A stretch of 7,342 bases of DNA from JADDRA01 sp051005375 (GTDB taxonomy: Bacteria > Actinomycetota > Acidimicrobiia > Acidimicrobiales > CADCSY01). The translations under genes and the position numbers were made by a program. Below the pieces are notes generated by a model, which searched no databases, was not told where the DNA came from, and was given only the letters and a program-made list of their open reading frames with translations. Within the stretch, counting starts at the first letter, position 1; the number at the start of each line of letters is the position of its first letter. This document shows positions 1 through 5,187 of this stretch, one piece after another. Location: assembly GCA_051005375.1 (NCBI GenBank), contig JBPCJK010000160.1, positions 1 to 7,342 of the forward strand, in the 5' to 3' direction.

Positions 1-65
1 ACCAGCTCGGGACCGTCGAGGCCGATCTCCAGGGTGCTCACGGCCCGTTCCAGCGCCTCCAGCAT
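1..65 (-). CDS. Partial minus-strand gene, N-terminus only; possibly DUF222/HNH endonuclease-like
   Basis: Only the first 21-22 codons are present; the rest lies beyond the left edge. From the ATG at 65-63 the peptide is MLEALERAVSTLEIGLDGPE followed by LV. Codons are strongly G/C-ending, as in real genes of this window. An upstream in-frame ATG at 74-72 would add MKG. I prefer the ATG at 65 because it lies 7 nt after a good -10 hexamer (TACTAT), the spacing of a leaderless transcript. The acidic amphipathic start resembles the N-termini of actinobacterial DUF222 (13E12-type) HNH endonuclease proteins, which are often multicopy in these genomes. This is recollection of a family style, not a domain match, and the visible part has no catalytic residues. 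That it is a real gene is fairly likely; its identity is not established. Confidence 0.5.
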   Translation of the reverse strand, partial: MLEALERAVSTLEIGLDGPEL

Positions 66-72
66 CCCCTTC

Positions 73-101
73 ATAGTACACCAGTTCGGTCCACGATGCA
101 A
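73..101 (-). promoter_or_regulatory. Sigma70-type promoter for the partial left-edge gene, probably leaderless
   Basis: On the minus strand, TTGCAT (101-96) is followed by a 17-bp spacer and TACTAT (78-73), then 7 nt to an ATG at 65. The -10 fits TANNNT and the -35 keeps TTG. No Shine-Dalgarno sequence at normal spacing precedes either candidate ATG, which favours transcription starting at or next to the start codon. The layout closely parallels the dnaE2 promoter in this window. Confidence 0.5.
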
Positions 102-174
102 GGGAAAGCTAGGAGAAATGCTGGACCAGGTGAGCCTCGTCGCGCTCGTGGTCGACCGTTCGCCAAGTGCTGAG

Positions 175-202
175 CCGCTGGGCCAGGCGGCCGCCGCAGC
201 GG
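175..202 (-). terminator. GC-rich hairpin downstream of dnaE2, candidate terminator
   Basis: CCGCTG (175-180) pairs with CAGCGG (197-202), and the stem continues inward as GGC (181-183) with GCC (193-195) past one bulged base, about 9 bp in all. It starts about 19 nt beyond the dnaE2 stop codon. No U-tract follows, so this would be the U-less type often proposed for high-GC actinobacteria. A weaker ACCGG/CCGGT hairpin (208-221) overlaps the end of the stop codon. The rest of 102-220 shows no convincing gene. Confidence 0.35.
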
Positions 203-220
203 GATGCACCGGTCGGCCGG

Positions 221-3200
221 TCAACGGAAGTCACGTGAGCGGGCGGGGGCGGCCACGGGCAGCGGCTCCAGGCGGTCGGCGACCACGTTGACCACCCCCT
301 CGGCCCGCTCGAGGATGCCCCGCACCAACAGCGCCGGGGTGCTGCGGGCGACCACCCGGTAGCGCTCCCAGCACCCGGCCGAGCAGATGACGTTGACCAG
401 GCCGGTCTCGTCCTCGAGGTTGACGAACACCGTGCCCGACGCCGTGGCCGGGCGCTGGCGGTGGGTGACCACCCCGCCCACCCGAACCCGCCGGCCGGGT
501 TCGGCGGTGGCCAGCGCCTCGGCGGTGAGCACGCCCAGGGTGTCGAGATGCGCCCTCAGGTGCTCGGTGGGGTGGACCTCGGCGCTGATGCCGGTGGCCC
601 ACAGGTCGGCGGCGGTCTCCTCGGGGGCCGACATGGCCGGCAGCCGGGGGGCCTCGGCACCGGTGACCACCCCGGGCAGGCGACCGGGACGGGACTGGGC
701 GCAGGCGCCGGCGGCCCACAGCGCCTCCCGGCGGTCGAGGCCGAAGCACCCGAAGGCCCCGGCGGTGGCCAGCGCCTCCAGCGCCGCCAGCCCGGCACCG
801 GTGCGGCGCACCACCTCGTCGATGGAGGCATAGGGCCGGCCTCCGGCGATGCGCTCGGCCAGGTCGTCGCCCACGCTGCGCACCTGGTCGAGCCCCAGGC
901 GCAGCGCCACTCCCCCGGCGCTGTCCTCCCCGCCCTCGTCCCGAAACCCTCGGGGTGACCGCCGGGTTACCTCAGCAGACGGATTCCCGCGCTCGGGCTC
1001 CAGAGTCGACACCGGGCCCGAGGCGTTGACGTCGGGGGGCCGCACCACCACCCCGTGGCGCCGGGCGTCGCGCACCAGGGTATGGGGTGACCAAAAGCCC
1101 ATGGGCTGGGCGTTGAGCAGGGCGGCGCAGAACGCCGCCGGGTAGTGCGCCTTGAGCCAGGCGCTGGAGTAGACCAGGTAGGCGAAGCTCACCGAGTGGC
1201 TCTCGGGGAAGCCGAAGTTGGCGAAGGCGGCCAACTTGTCGTAGATGACCTCGGCCACCTCCCCGGTGATCCCCCGCTCGGCCATGCCGTCGAACAGCCG
1301 CCCTCGCAGCCTGGCCATGCGCTCCGAGGAGCGCTTGGACCCCATGGCCTGGCGGAGCTGGTCGGCCTCGGCGCCGGTGAAGCCGGCCACGTCGATGGCC
1401 ATCTGCATGAGCTGCTCCTGGAACAGCGGAACGCCCAGCGTCTTGGCCAGCGAGCGCTCCAGCAGGGGGTGCAGGTAGGTGACGGCCTCGGTGCCGTTGC
1501 GCCGCCGCAGGTAGGGGTGCACCGAGTCGCCCTGGATGGGCCCGGGGCGGATGAGGGCGACCTCGACCACCAGGTCGTAGAAGCAGCGGGGCCGGAGCCG
1601 GGGCAGGGTGGCCATCTGGGCCCGGCTCTCGACCTGGAACACCCCCACCGAGTCCGCCCGGCACAACATGTCGTAGACCGCCGGGTCCTGGGGCAGGGCG
1701 GCCAGGTCGACCTCCACCACGTGGTGCTCGGCTATGAGGTCGACGCAGCGGTGGATGGCCGAGAGCATCCCCAGGCCGAGCAGGTCGAACTTGACCAAGC
1801 CCACCGCCGCGCAGTCGTCCTTGTCCCACTGCAGCACGCTGCGGTTGGCCATGCGCCCCCACTCCACCGGGCACACCTCCACCACCGGCCGGTCGCAGAT
1901 CACCATCCCCCCGGAGTGGATGCCCAGGTGGCGGGGGAAGTGCTGCACCTCCCGGGCCAGGGCCAGCACCGCCTCGGGGATGCCCGCCCCCCCCGCCCCA
2001 GAAGGGGTCGCCGGCAGGGCGTGGTCGAGCTGCTTGGACCAGGCGTCGACCTGGCCGGGAGGGTGGCCCAGGGCCTTGCCCATCTCGCGGACCGCCGAAC
2101 GGGGGCGGTAGGTGATGACGTTGGCCACCTGGGCGGCCCGGTCCCGCCCGTAGCGGTCGTAGACGTACTGGATGGCCTCCTCCCGGCGCTCGCTCTCGAT
2201 GTCGACGTCGATGTCGGGGGGGCCGTCGCGCTCGGGCGACAAGAAGCGCTCGAACAGCAGCCCCAGGCCCACGGCGTCGGCGTTGGTGATGCCGAGGGCG
2301 TAGCAGACCGCCGAGTTGGCGGCCGAGCCCCGGCCCTGGCAGTAGATGCCCCGGCGCCGGCACAGCTCCACGATGTCCCAGACCACCAGGAAGTAGCCGG
2401 GGAAGCCCAGCGCCTCGATCACCGTCAGCTCCCGGTCGATCTGGGCCCACGCCCCCACCACCGCCTCGGCGCCCCGCCGGCCGTAGCGGGCCTCGGCGCC
2501 GGCCTCGGTGAGGGACCGCAGCCAGCTCATCTCGTTGTGGCCGGGGGGGACGGGGAAGTCGGGCAGGCGGGGGGCGACCAGGGCCAGGTCGAAGGCGCAC
2601 GCCTCCCCCAGCTCGGCGGCTCGCGCCACCGCCCCGGGGTAGCGGGCCAGGCGCCGGGCCTGCTCGGCCCCCGAGCGCAGGCAGGCGCCGCCGGCGGCCG
2701 GCAGCCACCCGTCGATCTCGTCGAGGCTGCGCCGCGAGCGCACCGCCGCCAGGGCGGTGGCCAGGCGCCGGCGGGAGGGCACGGCGTAGTGCACGTTGTT
2801 GGTGGCCACCACGTCGACCCCGGCCCGGGTGGCCACCTCGGCCAGGGCATCGTTGCGGGCCGAGTCGAGGGGCTCGCCGTGGTCCCAGACCTCCACCGCC
2901 ACCGACTGGCGGCCGAAGGCGTCGACCAGACGGGCCAGCTCCCTGGCGGCGGCGGCGGGGCCGGCGCAGACCAGGGCCGACGCCACCGCTCCCTTGCGAC
3001 AGCCCGTGAGCACCTGCCAGTGCCCGCCGTTGCCTCCCTCTCCGGCCACCGTCGCCAGCGACGCCAGGTCGGTGCGGGGCCGGCCCTTGGCGCCCCCGGC
3101 CATCTGGGCGGCGCTGATGGCCCGGCTCAGCCGGGCGTAGCCCTCGGGGTCTCGGGCCAGCACGACCAGGTGCTGGCCCGGAGGGTCGGGCATCCCGCTG

Positions 3201-3595
3201 CGGCCACGAACCGGGCCCCCCAGGGTGAGCTCAGCGCCGAAGGTGACCGGCAGCCCCACCTCCCTCGCCGCCTGGGCGAAGCGGACCACGCCGTAAAGGC
3301 CGTCGTGGTCGGTGAGCGCCAACGCCGACAGCCCCAGGCGGGCCGCCTCTTCCACCAGCTCCTCGGGGTGGGAGGCGCCGTCGAGGAAGCTGAAGTTGGA
3401 GTGGCAGTGGAGCTCGGCGTAGGCGACGGTCCCGGCGCCCGCGAGGCGCCCGGACACCACCTCCGGCGGTGCCTGGTAGGCCGGGCGCCGGGCCGACCAC
3501 GCCGGGCTGTCGCCCCCGTCGGCCCCCGGCAGCCTGCGGTCGGACAGCCGGTGCTCCAGCTCCGACCAGGTGACAGGAGGGTTGCGCCAGCCCAT
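221..3595 (-). CDS. dnaE2: Error-prone DNA polymerase III alpha subunit, DnaE2
   Basis: The 1124-residue C-family polymerase performs translesion, mutagenic synthesis during the SOS response. In actinobacteria it usually works with ImuA' and ImuB, which are not in this window. An N-terminal PHP domain begins near residue 59 (ELHCHSNFSF; TDHDG at 95-99; E122; ATNNVHY at 264-270). The palm carries PDIDVD (460-465), with catalytic aspartates D461 and D463 by alignment to E. coli D401/D403, and VKFDLLG (601-607), with D604 matching D555. All three are intact, so the enzyme should be active. A helix-hairpin-helix-like region (about 900-945) and an OB fold (about 1035-1110) follow, and the protein ends in SRDFR, as DnaE2 proteins typically do. 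It lacks the tau-binding C-terminal domain of replicative DnaE1. MGWRNPP is a typical actinobacterial DnaE2 start. Residues 868-894 look like an extra polar insert. Expression is probably LexA-controlled. Confidence 0.96.
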   Translation of the reverse strand: MGWRNPPVTWSELEHRLSDRRLPGADGGDSPAWSARRPAYQAPPEVVSGRLAGAGTVAYAELHCHSNFSFLDGASHPEELVEEAARLGLSALALTDHDGLYGVVRFAQAAREVGLPVTFGAELTLGGPVRGRSGMPDPPGQHLVVLARDPEGYARLSRAISAAQMAGGAKGRPRTDLASLATVAGEGGNGGHWQVLTGCRKGAVASALVCAGPAAAARELARLVDAFGRQSVAVEVWDHGEPLDSARNDALAEVATRAGVDVVATNNVHYAVPSRRRLATALAAVRSRRSLDEIDGWLPAAGGACLRSGAEQARRLARYPGAVARAAELGEACAFDLALVAPRLPDFPVPPGHNEMSWLRSLTEAGAEARYGRRGAEAVVGAWAQIDRELTVIEALGFPGYFLVVWDIVELCRRRGIYCQGRGSAANSAVCYALGITNADAVGLGLLFERFLSPERDGPPDIDVDIESERREEAIQYVYDRYGRDRAAQVANVITYRPRSAVREMGKALGHPPGQVDAWSKQLDHALPATPSGAGGAGIPEAVLALAREVQHFPRHLGIHSGGMVICDRPVVEVCPVEWGRMANRSVLQWDKDDCAAVGLVKFDLLGLGMLSAIHRCVDLIAEHHVVEVDLAALPQDPAVYDMLCRADSVGVFQVESRAQMATLPRLRPRCFYDLVVEVALIRPGPIQGDSVHPYLRRRNGTEAVTYLHPLLERSLAKTLGVPLFQEQLMQMAIDVAGFTGAEADQLRQAMGSKRSSERMARLRGRLFDGMAERGITGEVAEVIYDKLAAFANFGFPESHSVSFAYLVYSSAWLKAHYPAAFCAALLNAQPMGFWSPHTLVRDARRHGVVVRPPDVNASGPVSTLEPERGNPSAEVTRRSPRGFRDEGGEDSAGGVALRLGLDQVRSVGDDLAERIAGGRPYASIDEVVRRTGAGLAALEALATAGAFGCFGLDRREALWAAGACAQSRPGRLPGVVTGAEAPRLPAMSAPEETAADLWATGISAEVHPTEHLRAHLDTLGVLTAEALATAEPGRRVRVGGVVTHRQRPATASGTVFVNLEDETGLVNVICSAGCWERYRVVARSTPALLVRGILERAEGVVNVVADRLEPLPVAAPARSRDFR

Positions 3596-3602
3596 CCGTA
3601 GG

Positions 3603-3632
3603 ACAGTATCGAACGCAAGTTCGGTACGGCAA
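3603..3632 (-). promoter_or_regulatory. dnaE2 promoter, probably leaderless
   Basis: On the minus strand, TTGCCG (3632-3627) is followed by an 18-bp spacer and TACTGT (3608-3603), then 7 nt to the dnaE2 ATG at 3595. There is no Shine-Dalgarno sequence between the -10 and the ATG, so the mRNA probably begins at or beside the start codon. The LexA box fills almost the whole -35/-10 spacer, so bound repressor would block polymerase directly. The promoter lies in the 63-bp gap after the toxin gene. Confidence 0.6.
3606..3627. promoter_or_regulatory. SOS box (LexA operator) of dnaE2
   Basis: The core TCGAACGCAAGTTCGG (3609-3624) matches the actinobacterial/Gram-positive LexA consensus GAAC-N4-GTTC with the flanking CG pairs. 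The dyad extends to GTA...TAC, giving 9-bp arms (3606-3614 and 3619-3627) with one mismatch. dnaE2 is a classic LexA regulon member in mycobacteria and other bacteria, so motif, position and gene agree. The lexA gene itself is not in the window. Confidence 0.88.
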
Positions 3633-3658
3633 GGGGACGGCCCAGCCCGGTGGCGCTC

Positions 3659-4003
3659 CTACAAGCCGAGCAGCAAGCGCAACCGCTCCTCCACCGCCAC
3701 CAGCACGGGCGCCGAGACCGATCCCCACCGAGGGTCGACCAAGCGATCAACCGAGACCGACCGCAGGTTCTCGCACATGAGGAAGCTCGTCGCCCGGACC
3801 CCCCCTTCAGGCGGTGCCACCTTGACATGGGTGGGCAACCTCCGCTCTCGAGTGGTCATGGGCACCACCAGCACGAGGCCGGACCGGCCCAGGTTGAACG
3901 GATCGACGGAGACGACCAACGCCGGTCGCCGTCCCGCCTGCTCACGCCCCCTGGTCGGGCTGAAATCCACCACCCAGACGTCTCCCCGAGCAGGAGTGGC
4001 CAC
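3659..4003 (-). CDS. mazF: MazF/PemK-family endoribonuclease toxin
   Basis: This 114-residue toxin belongs to the MazF/PemK/CcdB-like superfamily; active members cut single-stranded mRNA at short motifs. RGDVWVVDFSPTRG (6-19) leads into EQAGRRPALVVS (21-32). The next conserved blocks are VVPMTT (46-51), LPTHVKV (56-62) and TSFLMCENLRSVSVDRL (72-88). By alignment to B. subtilis MazF, R26 and T50 match the catalytic R25 and T48, so the toxin looks intact. I chose the GTG at 4003, which follows the antitoxin TAG stop by two bases and gives a normal family length. An upstream ATG at 4075 would add 24 arginine-rich residues overlapping the antitoxin gene and is unlikely. The tight spacing implies translational coupling with the antitoxin. 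The dnaE2 promoter begins just downstream. Confidence 0.9.
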   Translation of the reverse strand: MATPARGDVWVVDFSPTRGREQAGRRPALVVSVDPFNLGRSGLVLVVPMTTRERRLPTHVKVAPPEGGVRATSFLMCENLRSVSVDRLVDPRWGSVSAPVLVAVEERLRLLLGL

Positions 4004-4005
4004 CC

Positions 4006-4254
4006 CTACACCTCGGCGAGACCATCGCCGAGGGCGCCCTCCATCTCGGCTCGCTCGCCCAACACCTCGGACCACGCCGACGGATCGGCTCGCAGGGCGG
4101 CGTAGCCGGCATCCAGCTCGGCAAAGAACCGCTCACGGCGGTACGCGGCCAGCGCCTCGTCGACCACCTGGTTCATGGGCTTTCCGGTGAGGTCGGCCAG
4201 CGCTCGCAGCCGGTCTCGGGTCTCCGTGCTGACGCGGACGGTCGTGGTCGTCAT
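4006..4254 (-). CDS. Ribbon-helix-helix antitoxin (MazE-like) paired with MazF
   Basis: This 82-residue protein starts MTTTTVRVSTETRDRLRALA. That is a beta strand (about residues 4-9) followed by two helices (about 11-22 and 27-40), the ribbon-helix-helix DNA-binding fold. The C-terminal half (about 42-82, with aromatics F43, F44, Y51 and W61) is charged and probably forms the extended segment that wraps and blocks the MazF dimer. It is the first gene of the module, and its stop is two bases before the toxin GTG. RHH antitoxins usually dimerise on a palindrome at their own promoter, and a perfect inverted repeat ends 4 bp upstream of this ATG, so autoregulation is the natural inference. The family is MazE-like in role; a VapB- or ParD-type RHH label would also be defensible, hence no symbol. 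Confidence 0.87.
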   Translation of the reverse strand: MTTTTVRVSTETRDRLRALADLTGKPMNQVVDEALAAYRRERFFAELDAGYAALRADPSAWSEVLGERAEMEGALGDGLAEV

Positions 4255-4258
4255 GGAC

Positions 4259-4286
4259 CCACTGTAGACGAAAGAGTCTACAGTGG
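4259..4286. promoter_or_regulatory. Perfect 11-bp inverted repeat: likely operator/promoter of the toxin-antitoxin module
   Basis: CCACTGTAGAC (4259-4269) and GTCTACAGTGG (4276-4286) are exact reverse complements around a 6-nt centre, GAAAGA. It is an AT-richer patch in GC-rich DNA. On the minus strand it contains TACAGT (4266-4261), a TANNNT -10 ending 6 nt before the antitoxin ATG, and a second candidate, TAGACT (4280-4275). No clear TTG-type -35 is visible. A promoter overlapped by an RHH-repressor palindrome is the standard toxin-antitoxin arrangement. Confidence 0.75.
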
Positions 4287-4291
4287 TCCCG

Positions 4292-4322
4292 CCCAGGCCG
4301 GCCGAAGTGAGCTAGGCCTGGG
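4292..4322 (-). terminator. Hairpin directly after the GAF-ANTAR gene, candidate terminator
   Basis: CCCAGGCC (4292-4299) and GGCCTGGG (4315-4322) form a perfect 8-bp stem with a 15-nt loop. In the minus-strand transcript the stem starts one base after the TAG stop of the gene ending at 4324. No U-tract follows. The position and strength suit a U-less actinobacterial terminator insulating the toxin-antitoxin module from upstream transcription. Confidence 0.45.
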
Positions 4323-4323
4323 G

Positions 4324-5055
4324 CTACGGCTGGGGCTGGAGCTCTCGCCCGCCCCGTTTGCGAGCAGCGTCGACCACATCCTGGGCCACGTCGCGCAGCT
4401 TGCGGTTCTCCCGCTGGGACGCCCGCCGCAGCACGTCGAAGGCGTCGTCGTCGCCGCCGCCCCGCTGGCTCATGATGATGCCCTTGGCCTGGCCGATGAG
4501 GTCGCGGCTGGCCAACGCCTCCTCCAGCTGCTTGGTCAGGGCGTAGGCGCCCCAGTACACCTGGGCGTTGGCCAGGGCCACCGCCGCCTGTCCGGCCAGG
4601 AGCAGCCCCAGCTCTTGGTCATCGGTCGAGAACCCGCCCCGGCTCCGCGAGTAGAGGTTGAGCGCCCCGAGCCCGTCGCCGTTGACCACCAGGGGGATGG
4701 ACAGCGAACTGCGCACGCCATGTCTCAAGGCGCGGGCGCAGAACTCCGGCCACCGCTGCTCGTCGTCCATCGAGTCCACCCGGAACACCTGTTGCTTCCG
4801 GTAGGCGTCGAGGCAGGGCCCCGTGCCGCTCTGGTACTGAGCGCCGTCGATGTCCCTGGCCGTTTCCTCGGTGCAGGCGGCGGTGGTCGGGCCGCCGTCC
4901 TTGAGCAGCGTCACCCCGGCCATGTCGCAGCCGCCGAGCGTCCGCCGGGCCAGATCGGCCACCCGGCCAAGGGTCGACTCCAGGCTCTCCTCCCCGACCA
5001 AGAGGCGCGAGAGCGCAGCCAGGCTTTCGGATAGGTCGTCGGGCGCATCGGCCAT
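4324..5055 (-). CDS. GAF and ANTAR domain transcriptional (antitermination) regulator
   Basis: This 243-residue cytoplasmic regulator has a GAF sensor domain at about 15-163 (GCDMAGVTLL at 42-51, GTGPCLDAY at 77-85, RWPEF at 101-105, LGALNLYSRS at 129-138) and a C-terminal ANTAR domain at about 172-230 (ALASRDLIGQAKGIIMS, then DAFDVLRRASQRENRKL). ANTAR domains bind paired hexaloop RNA hairpins, usually causing antitermination and in some mycobacterial cases affecting ribosome access. GAF domains bind small ligands or sense redox state; the ligand here is unknown. The start is the ATG at 5055, with AGGGA 5 nt upstream. The frame stays open another 114 codons to 5397, but that part lies antisense to the divergent paralogue and has no family resemblance. 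The ANTAR linker reads SQRGGGDDDAFDV, unusually glycine- and aspartate-rich compared with its neighbour's RDLLTADQAFDV. Confidence 0.9.
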   Translation of the reverse strand: MADAPDDLSESLAALSRLLVGEESLESTLGRVADLARRTLGGCDMAGVTLLKDGGPTTAACTEETARDIDGAQYQSGTGPCLDAYRKQQVFRVDSMDDEQRWPEFCARALRHGVRSSLSIPLVVNGDGLGALNLYSRSRGGFSTDDQELGLLLAGQAAVALANAQVYWGAYALTKQLEEALASRDLIGQAKGIIMSQRGGGDDDAFDVLRRASQRENRKLRDVAQDVVDAARKRGGRELQPQP

Positions 5056-5058
5056 GGC

Positions 5059-5076
5059 GTTCCCTGCGTAGGGAGC
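5059..5076 (-). promoter_or_regulatory. Hairpin enclosing the ribosome binding site of the minus-strand GAF-ANTAR gene
   Basis: In the minus-strand mRNA, UCCCU (5074-5070) pairs with AGGGA (5065-5061) around the loop ACGC; one mismatch further out, G5076 pairs with C5059. AGGGA is the Shine-Dalgarno sequence, 5 nt before the ATG at 5055, so folding would hide it. If the U-A closing pair opens, the loop becomes the hexamer UACGCA. Stem and position are seen directly; a regulatory role is inferred. Confidence 0.4.
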
Positions 5077-5095
5077 CGTCACTGCCTGTTGCTCA

Positions 5096-5110
5096 GGGGA
5101 TCGACTCCCC
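5096..5110 (-). promoter_or_regulatory. Second leader hairpin upstream of the minus-strand GAF-ANTAR gene
   Basis: GGGGA (5096-5100) and TCCCC (5106-5110) make a perfect 5-bp stem with a 5-nt loop, 19 nt from the SD-enclosing hairpin. Two small stem-loops in a row upstream of an ANTAR gene are reminiscent of ANTAR target RNAs, but the loop is not the canonical hexaloop. Whether it lies in the transcript is uncertain: a possible -10, TACCTT (5119-5114), would place the start very close to it. Confidence 0.25.
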
Positions 5111-5120
5111 ACCAAGGTAG

Positions 5121-5154
5121 CGGCTGGGCCCGCAATTCGACGGGAGGCAAGCCG
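5121..5154 (+). promoter_or_regulatory. Interrupted hairpin in the plus-strand GAF-ANTAR leader
   Basis: CGGCT (5121-5125) pairs with AGCCG (5150-5154). Inside it CCCG (5129-5132) pairs with CGGG (5141-5144), with an internal loop between the two stems and an 8-nt apical loop. The GAGGGG ribosome-binding-like sequence (5154-5159) follows immediately. No convincing promoter could be placed, so inclusion in the mRNA is uncertain. Confidence 0.25.
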
Positions 5155-5166
5155 AGGGGTCGTGCT

Positions 5167-5187
5167 ATGAACTGCCATGGCGCCTGA
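5167..5187 (+). other. Six-codon upstream ORF overlapping the start of the plus-strand GAF-ANTAR gene
   Basis: ATG at 5167 encodes MNCHGA and stops at TGA 5185-5187, inside the GAF-ANTAR coding region in a different frame. GAGGGG (5154-5159) lies 7 nt before this ATG, ideal for initiation, but 17 nt before the gene's own ATG at 5177. Ribosomes loaded on this SD could translate the short ORF and restart at 5177. It could also be chance, because the main gene may be leaderless or weakly initiated. Confidence 0.3.

Noticed and set aside
972..2708. A 578-codon frame on the minus strand within dnaE2
   Set aside because: It is a shifted frame of dnaE2 with an arginine/proline/glycine-rich translation. 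dnaE2 itself reads through intact, so there is no frameshift to explain.
1145..3601. An 818-codon open frame on the plus strand, opposite dnaE2
   Set aside because: It lies entirely antisense to a clearly real gene, its translation is low-complexity (rich in G, H, V, Q, P, A), and no domain is recognisable. Long antisense frames are expected in high-GC coding DNA.
4004..4075. Longer start for the MazF toxin at ATG 4075
   Set aside because: It would overlap the antitoxin gene by 70 bases and add an arginine-rich stretch not found in the family. The GTG at 4003 gives the normal length and sits right after the antitoxin stop.
3570..4190. Plus-strand frames of 206 and 151 codons across the toxin-antitoxin module
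   Set aside because: They are antisense to two recognisable small genes, with compositionally biased translations and no domain.
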